NCBI GenBank assembly: GCA_946803715.1 | Contig: CAMPET010000442.1 | Span: forward strand, 1-25,773 | DNA length: 25,773 nucleotides | DNA from: Beroe ovata | Lineage: Eukaryota > Ctenophora > Nuda > Beroida > Beroidae | Reading direction: 5' to 3' | In this document: positions 10,501 through 23,000 of the stretch, piece by piece | Numbering within the stretch: position 1 is the stretch's first letter | How the letters are laid out: every line of letters starts with the position of its first letter | The notes under the pieces: model-generated | Databases searched by the model: none | What the model saw: the letters and a program-made list of their open reading frames with translations, nothing else | Told to the model about the DNA's origin: nothing | Made by a program: the position numbers and the translations under genes

Positions 10501-13500
10501 ATTCCGAATTCTGACCCATGTGTGTGCAGATGTATGCATTACCGAGTGCAAATTCCAAGATCTCAACTGTGTCTCCAGGTCATAGAGAATGTGGACGTCG
10601 TTCACCCGTTCGGGGCGACTCTATACGGAGACGAGATATTCTGGACAGACTGGGGTCGGAAAAGTGTGGAGGCTATCCGCAAAAACGGTGATTATTGAAC
10701 AAGTGATTAGCTGATTCGGTTGAATATGATATGTTGTCATGGTAACTGTTAACAAATGAACAAATCTTGACAAAGTTTCTGTGTTTCTGCAGATGGGCAC
10801 AGGAGAACAGTATACTCTGGTATCAACTATCCTATGAACATATTCGCCCTCTCTGAACAAACAGGTACGCAGAAATTGTGATCCAGAAAACGTGAAAAAC
10901 TGATTCTTCAGCGTTTGGGTTATTTAATATTCAATCGATGATTGTACTCCAACAATCAATATTCCCTCCTCAAACTTTCCCGTTCTCCATCATTCCCCCC
11001 TCCTGATTCTCATCATCACGTGACTTATTATCATTGTCACGTGACTTGAGTGTGTCACGTGATCCACTCTCTGTCGTGCTTAGCAACATGATAGAGTTCT
11101 CGTTGCTAGGGATTTTCAGGAATGAGCGTGTATCCTCGGGTGAGAAACAGTTCCTCCTTGACTCCGATAACTTTGTCCGTTCTAACATTTTGATCCGACA
11201 GCTATTCATCGATCCCCCGTGCCCCGATCCCCCACTCAGCACCCTACTCCGCAGCCGTTTTCGTTGTGACGTGTTAAAACTCCCGTCCCGAATAATCACG
11301 GAGTTCGATTTCTTTGCGCCGCGCGGCGTGCACAGCACACCATCCTTCACCAATCCTAGCAAAAACACTCTGAACGTGTTGTTGGTGGTCGTATAGATGA
11401 CAGGATTGATAACAGCGTTGATTGTGATAGCGTGTTCCGCTATAGTGATACAAATGGGTGGTACAGCGATATTACACAACCCACAAACCCATATCGCAAG
11501 ATATGGTGTCCATGACAACAGGAATCCCCAGCAAATGCACGCTACCATGGTAACGGCTGATCTCTTGGGACCTCCCCGTCCTGTGCGTTTCCGGGTGTAA
11601 TTTCCCGCAATGAACAAGATCCAGATATTGGTGGCTAGGATGAGACAGATGGGAACCACGGACAGAATGATGCCGGCAGTGTGCTGAAAATGCATCCAGG
11701 CTGCACGCCTCATCACACCTCCACACCCAATGAGATAGGGGTTGTAGTAGCCGACTATGTCGCTCCCAATTAGGATGGAGATGTAGGTGATGGCGAATAT
11801 CCATGTCGTCCCGATAAACACCTGGCGGAGAGGTGTTAGTGGATGTATTAGTTGTGGAGCATGGTGTTTCAATGGACATAGTAGAAGTGAGACAGCTGAG
11901 GATTGAGATGTCGGGTTGAGTCTGTTTGCAATATAAGATTTCATGAGGAATAGATCACCACGGTAACAGTTCTACTCCGAGTGTTACCATGGAAACACAT
12001 CATGGTACCTGCATGTAGCGAACTTTCACCACGTTCACTATGGTCCTCAGCACGTGTAATCTGTAGCACGCCATCCCCGTGGTTACCAGACTCTCCGCTA
12101 TGAACAGTGTGATCTTGATAGCAAAGGAAGCGAAGCACACTGCTTTACCTGGGGAGGAGAGGATGTTGTCATGGTAACAAGTTTAGGAGAGAGATGGGTT
12201 ATTACGAGGGCGTGGTCACTGGTCATGGTAGCTGGTAAACGGGGTCAATTATGCAAGAGCTGGTCGTGGTTTCCAAGTAAGGGAGATCGAATTCCTAAAT
12301 AGTCAGTAGCGTTGTCAGTCGTCTCTACGTATGTGACTGTAGTGAATAGACGGCCGAATAATATGGAATGAGACTGGGGATGTTTGACAACCTATAACCT
12401 CTCAAACCTAAATGCCAGCCGTTGAACGCAATAACCAGTATCCGTGGCAGTACTTTGACCAGCATGATCAGACAGTCTGCCAGTGCGATGTTTTCCACAA
12501 ACAGTCGAGAGCAATGGTCCATCTTGATAGCACTGAACTTCACTGAACCGATCAGTACCACAACGTTGCCTGGGAGGGAAGATGAGAGGAATTTAAAGGA
12601 AGGGTGCGGAGTGATAAGGAAGTTTTCCACTTTTCTGGGTGAAAGAAAAGCAAATAATAACGAGAATTGGTGAAAAATGAGAGGATTGTGAGGGAAGAAA
12701 TTCTGTTTCTCCAATATCCGGGGATGGGACTCACTTACCTGTGAATCCAGCAATGAACATGAGAATATTCAGATTGAGAAGGAGTACCCAGGTGGTGTGC
12801 CCCATTTCCAGTGTGTCCCGGAATGTCGCCGTGTTGTTGACACTCACTTCAAACATGGCACTAGAGGATGGGGTAAGATTAAAGCCAGGAATATGGGAAT
12901 TAGGGGTGCTCAAATATGGCCCTATAGGTGGGCAGGGTGGGTGGAGTTTGCTAAAAATAGAAAATGTTGTGCGTGCGTACTGCGAGTGGGGAAATTTTCC
13001 ACAATAGAATGGCTTAGATTGAGGGTAAAAGTCGCAAGACCGATGGTAAAGAAGATAAACAGCATCAGATATTTTCTAGAGAATGCCACTCTCTATGTGT
13101 GTGCAGTATGTATGTTGGGAAGAATGAGATGTTAAAAGCATATGACAATCGGAGATGATAATTAACACTAATAACTGAGTTAATGTGATGAGTAGCTGTT
13201 AATGTTAATTATCCCGGGACATATCAAGGTAGCTATCAAAGCGCGCCGTTCCTATTAATCGTTCTGATTATTAATCCTAGCGTGGAAAGTCGATTCATAA
13301 TGATGGGAGAATATTACAGGGATGATTTTACGACGATCTGTTCTTGAGAATATGTCGTGAGATCCAAAAAAATGAAGCCCCTAGCAGTCTACTTAGCTCT
13401 TATACTGAGGCCCATTACATGCTGACTACTGAGGTTTTAGCTGTTATGTGGTAACTCGAGACGAAGGAATGATCGAAGCAGGAATGGTGAAGACTGGTTG

Positions 13501-14033
13501 TCTCTACCCCATCAGTTCATGATAGAGAAATGTTGATTGCGACTTGATTGTCCTGAAAACGGGACAAATGTAGAATACTGTTGCCTATTATACTGGGTAT
13601 CCACATTGCAATATGCAGTATGCACTATTGTATGGTGACTGGACTAGGAATTGAGGTCTATAGCAGCTGAGATTCTTAGCTGTTGCGGAAAAATATTGAT
13701 CGAGTTGTTGTCTTCATCCTCCCCCTTTTTATACAAAGAGACACGGTGAAGAACAATAGTTATCCCGACATGATTGTGCTGTGAAATTGAGTACTGTGGA
13801 GTCACGTACTTTCTTGTGTGTCTGGTGGCACGAGGGAGTACGTGAGAGAGGAGGGTGATATACGACGCATGATACGTCAAATGACGTTGGGTGAGGATCT
13901 GTCGATCAATGATTGATGGTTGCGATTTGGGTTATTGGGTTATATAAGGGGGAAAGGAGGGGAAGTGATAAAAGGAAGACTTCGGGTTGGTGTTAAACAT
14001 ACTTAGTCGAGACTCGGAATAGTCGGTGGGTGT

Positions 14034-14077
<44 letters not shown>

Positions 14078-17000
14078 TTGTGTGGGGGTGGGGGTGTGTN
14101 NNNNNNNNNNNNNNNNNNNNNNNNNNNNNNNNNNNNNNNNNNNNNNNNNNNNNNNNNNNNNNNNNNNNNNNNNNNNNNNNNNNNNNNNNNNNNNNNNNNN
14201 NNNNNNNNNNNNNNNNNNNNNNNNNNNNNNNNNNNNNNNNNNNNNNNNNNNNNNNNNNNNNNNNNNNNNNNNNNNNNNNNNNNNNNNNNNNNNNNNNNNN
14301 NNNNNNNNNNNNNNNNNNNNNNNNNNNNNNNNNNNNNNNNNNNNNNNNNNNNNNNNNNNNNNNNNNNNNNNNNNNNNNNNNNNNNNNNNNNNNNNNNNNN
14401 NNNNNNNNNNNNNNNNNNNNNNNNNNNNNNNNNNNNNNNNNNNNNNNNNNNNNNNNNNNNNNNNNNNNNNNNNNNNNNNNNNNNNNNNNNNNNNNNNNNN
14501 NNNNNNNNNNNNNNNNNNNNNNNNNNNNNNNNNNNNNNNNNNNNNNNNNNNNNNNNNNNNNNNNNNNNNNNNNNNNNNNNNNNNNNNNNNNNNNNNNNNN
14601 NNNNNNNNNNNNNNNNNNNNNNNNNNNNNNNNNNNNNNNNNNNNNNNNNNNNNNNNNNNNNNNNNNNNNNNNNNNNNNNNNNNNNNNNNNNNNNNNNNNN
14701 NNNNNNNNNNNNNNNNNNNNNNNNNNNNNNNNNNNNNNNNNNNNNNNNNNNNNNNNNNNNNNNNNNNNNNNNNNNNNNNNNNNNNNNNNNNNNNNNNNNN
14801 NNNNNNNNNNNNNNNNNNNNNNNNNNNNNNNNNNNNNNNNNNNNNNNNNNNNNNNNNNNNNNNNNNNNNNNNNNNNNNNNNNNNNNNNNNNNNNNNNNNN
14901 NNNNNNNNNNNNNNNNNNNNNNNNNNNNNNNNNNNNNNNNNNNNNNNNNNNNNNNNNNNNNNNNNNNNNNNNNNNNNNNNNNNNNNNNNNNNNNNNNNNN
15001 NNNNNNNNNNNNNNNNNNNNNNNNNNNNNNNNNNNNNNNNNNNNNNNNNNNNNNNNNNNNNCCCATTGACCACGCCCTCTTTTCCCCTCAAACCCCCCCA
15101 TGTGACCACGCCCTCTTTTTCCCCGCAGGTCGGAGTGCGTGTTCAAGTAGACCGTGTCCGGATGGAATCTGTGTCCCAGTATCCTCAGAAGACCGGGTCT
15201 GTCTCTGCGAGAGAACAGTTACTCCAGATGAGAGGGGGTCGTGTGGTGAGTTTGCACGTGCAAATGTTATGGTAACAGCACGTGCACAAATGTTTCAAAG
15301 TGGGAGTGCAGCATAGAATCTACTATCATGGCGGCGGTGGATCAAGTATCCAGCACATGCAATATGATAGATATGCTTCACAATCCTCACAACTGTGACG
15401 CACCGTATGTGCCGTCCTATGAACATGTGTGTCACGTGTTGTCATGTTAACACGTGTTGCCATGGTGACACGTGTCATGATTTGTCTGGCAATCCTCATG
15501 AGAGATATTAAACACAGGTTCCTGGTGATATAAACACATGTTTGTTTTGATACATGTCCTAATTCAATCAGTGCGTCGCAGTAGGGGAGATGTGTCATTA
15601 TAAATAGATAACACATGGCACACGTGTGTCACTGTGTCATGTGTCAATTCCACATCTGAAGTGTAACTCTTATGATAAAAGAGTGTTCATTGGCAGTTAC
15701 CATGAGTGTCAATATCAATTCTACGGTGTCGTAGGACTGTATTAGATTAGTGTAATCACTAGATTGGTTGTAAGGTTGGGAGTAGTGATCACTAGCCTAG
15801 AATCCCCACAACACGTACTTAAATGTCAATCCTTGCGTCTCATAGACGTGAATCCAATGTGGATCCTAGCGTCAGTTCCTATCATAGAGGATCTATGGAC
15901 GTGAAGGGTAATCACTAACTTCTCCCCTTAGACCGGGCTCCCAAGCTGTACGTGTCACTGCCAGATCGGATCATTGGACTAGACCTCACCAAGTCTCAAC
16001 TACCGGAGGTTAGTAGCGGAAAGATGGTTATGTGCGGGTTGGGGAGAGGGGGAGGGCCTCCCTGAGAGGTGCTTCAAAAACCGCGGGAGATCAGTATCGA
16101 TGATATGACGACTTCCTTCTCGACTATGAAATCTACAAAATTATAAGGAAATCTACAAAATTATAAGGAACTTTCACATTCAATATAATCTGCAGCCAAT
16201 CACCGACGAAAATTCGACAGGCGCAATAAATTGGCAAGGAACTAATTTTCTGCCAATTTAAGTGTGATTGACGTAAAAGTGATTAAATCAAGGAATATAT
16301 TTTGGGGAGCATGATTTAATCAGCAAATTGTTGTGCACACCAATTTAACCAGGGGTTGTGAATAGGAGGTTCTGGTTGCGAGTGTTTTAGGGACACAAAT
16401 CAGTGATAAACAATATGCAGTGAGTCCTGTCGAGAGAAAATGATACAAGATTTTATCGCAGAATGCATTTGTACTTGATGCTTGTTGAATACTTGCATTA
16501 ATAAATAACTGAGAGTAGGTAGCTAGAACTCAGGGAGTCATGCGTGTGTGTGTTTTGACCAAGAGGAGTGAGTGCCAGCACTTATGTTAGCCATGTAGTT
16601 GTGCAACATCATATTATGTGCGCGTGTCTGTGTGGCTGTGTGTGTTTGTGTGTGTGCGTGTCTCTGTGTCTGTGTTTCAGGCAAGATTAAAACACATAAC
16701 CAGTCTACATATTATTCTCATATTCACTGCTCCTATATTGTGTGACGCTCAACAATGTTGTAACAATATTCGTCTACGAACACGTTTTGACTATGCGTTG
16801 GGACCCATAGGAAGTGCCTTAGTACAAGAAAGCTGTGGTTAAACAAAAATTGAAAAGCCCCTCAAGTTTTAGAGTGGATTAAGTCTACCATAAATCCAAT
16901 GACAACTTCGACAACTTCCACTCAAATTAGTCTGAATTTAAACTTAATCACTATCAGCGCTGGACTTGATACCTAACATACAGTTAATGTCAAAGTTATT

Positions 17001-20000
17001 CTACTGGTCGTATATGATATCAAAGTTCATGTATGTCTGCGTGTTTGCATGTTTTCTCTCTGTGTATGTGTTTGTGTGTGTGTCTCTGGTTGTGTCTGTG
17101 TATGTGTGTAGATGTCTGTGTGTTTGAAATATTTCTCCCCCGCCCAGACACAGATTATGACGGTGCGAGCTCACAGTTTCGATTTCGACCAAGTGAAGCA
17201 GAAGTTGTATGTGGCTAACAAGAACACCATCTTCAGTTTCAACATGGATGGTACAGGTAAGTGTGAAACATATAGCAACTCATGAAAAATACAGAGAGTG
17301 TCTCAATGAAAAACACAGGTTATGCAAAGAGAATTTGATAGAAAACCTCCATACTATCCTCATGTTTTTAGATCAAGTTTTTTATTTTCCTCGACTTATT
17401 CGAAAAATCTATATGATCAATTCATTTCACACACACTGATAACAGCAAGGAAAAGTACCTAGCCAATTTTGAAAAACACTTGGCTAGTGGCTACCTCTGG
17501 TTACGTATAGTACGTGAAAAAAGTAAATCGCGACGATGCGTAAAAAGTGAGGGTCAACAACATAATATGCTGCGACAGAAATTGCACAGAAATTTGCAGC
17601 GATTTCGAAATCACTCTTATAATATGAGCTACAATATATAATTTATACATGTGCCTAAAATTAGCTGTTAACTTGTGTAGCATTATCGCTATTTGAGCGG
17701 TATAGGTTTGGCACTCTAACGAATTCCATGGTGGATCAAGTAACAAGTTATTAGCAACTCAAGACTTTTATAAAGGAGCAGAAAAATGGAGAAATAATTT
17801 TGTAGAAATCATTCTTCCAAAATATTTTCCGTGCTAAAAGCTTTTTCGAAGTTATTTGTCACAACAAAGTTAAAAAGAGATGTTTCAAAATTTGCAAGCA
17901 TATCTGTGATGACAAAAGGAAAAACATGGGACATGTTTCAAAACAATCCCGAGATTACAGAGAAGGAATTTTAAACGATAAACGACATGTTGCCACTTGA
18001 GAGTGTCGTTACATTTCCTTGACATATTGTCAAGAAAATTGTGTCAGATAAGGATCATTGTCGATATTGATTATTTTTGTGCACAGATGATGGTGATAAT
18101 TATTGTTTTGACTAATTTTTGAGAGGGAGAGAAAGCATCATGTGTTTGTTTGTGTACTTTGGGGACTGTGTTTGTTGTTTGTTTGTGTGATGTGTGCTGT
18201 TTGTTTGTGTGCTTTGTGTGCTGTGTGCTATGTTTGTTTGTTTCTGCTGTCCGCAGTGACCAGATGACAAATAGAAGAGGAGTATGTCATATCTGTTTGA
18301 CAAATCATACGTTTTGAAAATGTGCCCTGAACGAGATATGAAAAATCAGTATTCGGACAAGCGTTGCCAAAACCTCAATGTTTGATAAGAGAATCAGAAA
18401 TGAACTATAGTCACAACACTGGCTTATTGGATCGAAATATCCAATGTTGGCACAGAAGTTTTATTCAAAGGTCGTAACTCCAATTATACTGCACTCGAAA
18501 ACCACACATTTTTCAGACCGTCGGAAGATTCTGGAGATAGGAATGGATGTTCAATATGAGTTGGCGGTGATCTCATGCCTAACCGTGGACTGGATCGGTC
18601 GCAACCTCTACTATATCAACACACTCTTCCCTAACAGAATCTGTGAGTAGACAATATATGCTCCATAACTTGTCTATCGATAGTGATACTAGCTGTTATA
18701 CTAGCTGTTATACTAGCTGTTAGTGATACTAGCTGTTTTTTTATAGTCAGCTATCATTCAACCGACTGTGACCAACCGACTGTGACCAACCGACTGTGAA
18801 CTATTATCGATGCTCCTTCAAAAAAAATGTGGTCCTTAAAAAAATATTGCCCTTCATCGAAATCAAATTTCATATAACAAGCGACTACACTCGAAAATCA
18901 ACTGTTCTTCCGCCAAATGACTTTATACGGTGGAACTGGATATTCGACATACATTATAGCTGAATAGTTTAACTTGGGTTTGACGCAAGTCCTCTCGATC
19001 GCACCAGACGTCTGATTTAGCGATGGGGGATATAATGTGCGAAAAGGGGTCCTTTTTTGAGCGATAGGGAGAAGTGAAACATTACCGAAACTCGGTTTAT
19101 ATATGGTCACATGGCACACGTGCACACGTGCACAGCTTGTTCATTGATCCCGTGCACCTTGCTCGAAAAGAGTTATTGATTGTTAAACTATATAGTATCT
19201 TAACCATCAAAAACACGTTGTCCGAAAACCTCCAGATTATAATCACCCCGGTTAGATAAACCGCAAAATTCACATGAGCAACATTAGCATGAGCAACATT
19301 GACATGAGCACATTGACATGAGCAACATTGACATGAGCAACATTGACATGAGCAACATTAGCAGCATCTGTGCGATGTGTCTATATACCGAGACGAGGAA
19401 GCTCCTTATTTAAACATCGCAATTCCTGGCTCTCGTTTTACACAAATATAGCTCGACACAGTGTTAAAAGAGGCTGAAGTAACATTGTTTCGTGTTATAG
19501 AGACTGCTATATAGGTCTAGATAGCAATGTTGTTACTATCTTAGAGTTTATGATCAAGAACCCATATGGGTGTATGGGTGTTTAGGTTCCAACTTCTAAT
19601 TAACAGTTCTCTGCTAAACCGTAATAACAAAGTTGATCAAGGGAGGCTTATTACCCTGAGATATTTTTGATCTCCCAAACCCTTACCCCTCCTTTTCAGA
19701 TGTGAGTTCAATGAACGGCAAGTATCAGAAAGCTGTGATCCGGGACACGACTCTGATCAGCTCATTCACGCTCAACATGAAGGAGAAGGAAATTATCTAC
19801 TCCACCGAGAAAGTTTTTGATGAGTGGGAGGGAGGAATTTTCAAGGTAGGAGATTGAAATAATAAGGGGGAAATAAGGGGTTTAGGGGGTGCAGACACTA
19901 GAAATGAGATGCGGACGAAAGGAGGGGGTTCAATGGGAAGGTGGTTGAAAGAAGGACGCCATGGGGGCTGTGATTAGAATAAGGGGGTTCGAGAAAGAGT

Positions 20001-23000
20001 AGTAAGGGGGGTGGGGGTGTGACACCATTCATTATCGTTCAACGTATTTGATAGTGATACTACTCTGAGTGTTATTGCGATGATAGAAATGGAATCATAG
20101 CATTTATGAGACTCCCATACGCTCCATTGGGACAAAATATATCTGAAATATGAAATATCAGATAGCTTTTAATAAAGATTCACAAGGAAACTAAATCTCG
20201 TGGATCATATTATATTTCTCTTCCCTGGACGAAACAAAACCTCATTGTTAATGTTTTCATCTGTTATAACAGAATGTTAAGTGTTAACAATTCTCAGATT
20301 GGCATGGATGGCAAGGGCACTCGTACTCAGATTCACAAGGCTGAGTCCTCCACATATGTGCCCACAGACTTGTTCGTTGACAATGACAAGTTGTTCTGGA
20401 TCGGTGTCGACATCAGAACCCAGGATAAAGTTCTATGTGAGTTCTTTGTTCATGTTTTCCCAAAAACTGAGCAGACAATAATTGGAGTTTCATTTTCTAT
20501 GTGATTTCTAGATTTTTCTAGATTTTTCTAGATTTTTCTAGACACTGATCATCTTTTCCCCACTCAGTGTCAAGTAATTTGGACGGTAGTGGGTTGACAA
20601 CACATCGACGCAGTTCCTCGCTGAAGACAAATCTACTCGCTGTGTTTAAGGAAAGTGTCTTTTACTTTGATAGAGACACCGAGACACTGGCTTCCTTCAA
20701 CAAAACAAGTGAGTCCATGAAAATGAGATATCGGATATAGTGGGTCACGCTCACTCTGATTGAGAGACACTGAATCCCATGTTTCTCAACTTTTACTCCT
20801 GATTTCGGAAACAACTTCTTTCGATCTATCTTTTCCTACTGAGACTCACATCAGTGATCCCAGGTGGTCGAGAGACAAGTTACAATGTTGAGATTGAGGG
20901 CGGGTCCTCGGTGTTCCAGTCCCGGGTAATACACCCCTCTCGACAACCATGGGGTGAGTGTGAGTGTGGTTGGGAGTTGGTAGGTTGGGAGTTGGTAGAG
21001 TGAGATAATAGGGTGTGTAATATCGGGGGGGGGGGNGGGGGGGTGTTATACATGGGATTGGGAAGTGATCATTCGGGAGGCGTACTTTCTCTCTTCAAAC
21101 CAATATAATTCCCTCTAATCCCATTGACAGTTTCGTCCAAGTGTGGCTCCAGCTCCCCCTGTGAGCAGCTCTGTCTGCTGAATGACAACACTCAGGACCA
21201 CTACTCGTGCAGTTGTAGTCAGGGCTGGACGGAGATACCCAACGTGGGATGTGTCCGTGAGTATTACATCACGTGACCATCACGTGATGATTTCATGATC
21301 ATTGATCATTGATCAATGTGGAAGTTGAATATTCAGTCCAGATGGTGTCGTGAACTAATCGATCGCGTTCATGACACTTGTTCGACATTTCGCTCGACTC
21401 CATTTCTCGATCGGGTAGTTGCTGCCAGCGTTGAAAATACCCCAACTATTTCTCTCTCTCCTTTCACAGAGGATAGAAAGTTTGCAGTCGTGACGTCCTA
21501 CTCCGGGATATACGAGATTAACACAAACCCGGACTCGGTCCCTGTTCAGCTGCCAATACCTGTTACACCGGATATAGACAGTGAGTTTCATTGACGATTC
21601 CTTTACATTTCCTTTACATTTCCTTGATTTCTTTTACTTTTTCTTGGATTCATTAAGATCCCTCTGCCATTCTTCTTTGCTTTCCCCACGCTTTCCTTCC
21701 TTTTCAAGCTTCGTTCCCCTCCATTTCTCTCTCCAAATCATGAGCAAATTGTGTATACTATACACAAATATCAGCCTAATCGAACCTTGTCAGGTGTACA
21801 CGTGAACCCAGTATCTAAGGAAGTCATTTTCCTTGACCCCTCTCTACAGAGAATACAGAGAACTACATTCGAGGGGAAATGTTAGTGTTTGTGAAGCAAT
21901 GAAAGTGGTGAACTCCGCTAAAAATGAACATCCTGAATCGATTTTTTCGTCTGCGGAGGTGAAAGTTCATTTTCGTCCTGTTTTCAGTGTCAAAGAGCCT
22001 CGTTGTTAGATATATGGATGGAGCAAGAGAACTTCAGGTCGATTTCATATCCAAATTAATGTTTTGGATCATCAATGACACACTGCAGGTAAAATTATTG
22101 GAACTCGGGTAAAAAAATGATTTCCCCAAAAAAAAGGTCTCACCGAGAGTCGAACTCGGGTCGCAGGATTCAGAGTCCTGAGTGCTAACCACTACACCAT
22201 GAGACCGATGCGAGGAATGGAATTGTTACGATTATAAACTGACACATACATCGTAATTGTAACTGAATTTAGCGGAATCCGTAGTATGCAAGTCACAGCA
22301 CGTATAGTGTAATCGCTACTAATGAATTCTATTTAGCATAACGGTCTCATGGTGTAGTGGTTAGCACTCAGGACTCTGAATCCTGCGACCCGAGTTCGAC
22401 TCTCGGTGAGACCTGTCTTTTGGGGAAATCATTTTTTTGTCCCGTTTTGAAAATTACTGGTCATAAGTTCATGATAGAAACGTGTTGTGCACTTAAACAT
22501 TCCAAAGGAATACTTATTATGCACATTGCACAATGGAATGTATACTTTACATTGTACAATTAGTACACTGCGGTAATATGATACCTTGTATTGTATTCTA
22601 TGTACAAGGTACCTGGCACACTGTTATAGGTAGTTAGCAAATAAAATAAATGATGTATATTCAAGGTATATAGTACCTCCTCTGACACCGCTCTACTTCG
22701 ACAGATTGACACTACTTAACTTTGACACCATCTGCTATTGACACCAGTACACACTACACACTGTCAACACATAAAACTCAACTTTAAACATGAAAGTATG
22801 ATATCTTTGGTGTTTATAGCAGAGAAATATTCACCAGACACACAGATGCTTTAGATACACAGTTACCATGGTTACACAGTTACCATGGTTGCAACCCCCT
22901 CCCCTCTCCCTCTCTTTGTCCCAGGTGTGCATGAGTGACGGTTCCTCACGACGCACGATTCTCAACTCGGGAATGTCCGCCGCCTCTCAGCTCACTCTGG

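Larger units (their letters stand above)
22106..22440. repeat. Inverted repeat containing two tRNA-Gln genes
   Basis: Arms at about 22106-22206 and 22343-22440, separated by 136 bp. Homology extends past the tRNA ends into the 3' flanks: AAAAAAATGATTTCCCCAAAA on the left is mirrored by TTTTGGGGAAATCATTTTTT on the right. The 5' flanks inside the spacer are not clearly alike. In the LRP pre-mRNA the arms could fold into a hairpin of about 100 bp. Confidence 0.9.

Noticed and set aside
11034-11600. Plus-strand open frames of 120 and 67 codons
   Set aside because: They are the reverse of the GPCR last exon, whose TM5-TM7 motifs are unmistakable on the minus strand.
10970-12856. Opsin identity for the GPCR
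   Set aside because: The retinal-binding lysine of TM7 is replaced by Thr273 (six residues before NPVIY).
12857-12913. Extension of the GPCR N-terminus upstream of the ATG at 12856
   Set aside because: The longer frame begins with TTG rather than ATG; the ATG at 12856 gives a normal N-terminus with a glycosylation sequon.
10865-15128. Two separate plus-strand receptor genes split by the GPCR
   Set aside because: There is no stop or polyA signal evident after 10864, and the next exon matches in phase and supplies the EGF expected after a propeller. Not fully excluded without RNA.
13932-15316. Very long open frames (about 350-430 codons) around 14100-15061
   Set aside because: They consist almost wholly of Ns flanked by a GT repeat; only the EGF exon at 15129-15245 is real.
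15326-15616. 96-codon minus-strand open frame
   Set aside because: No domain, no splice context, and composed largely of CACGTG-type repeats.
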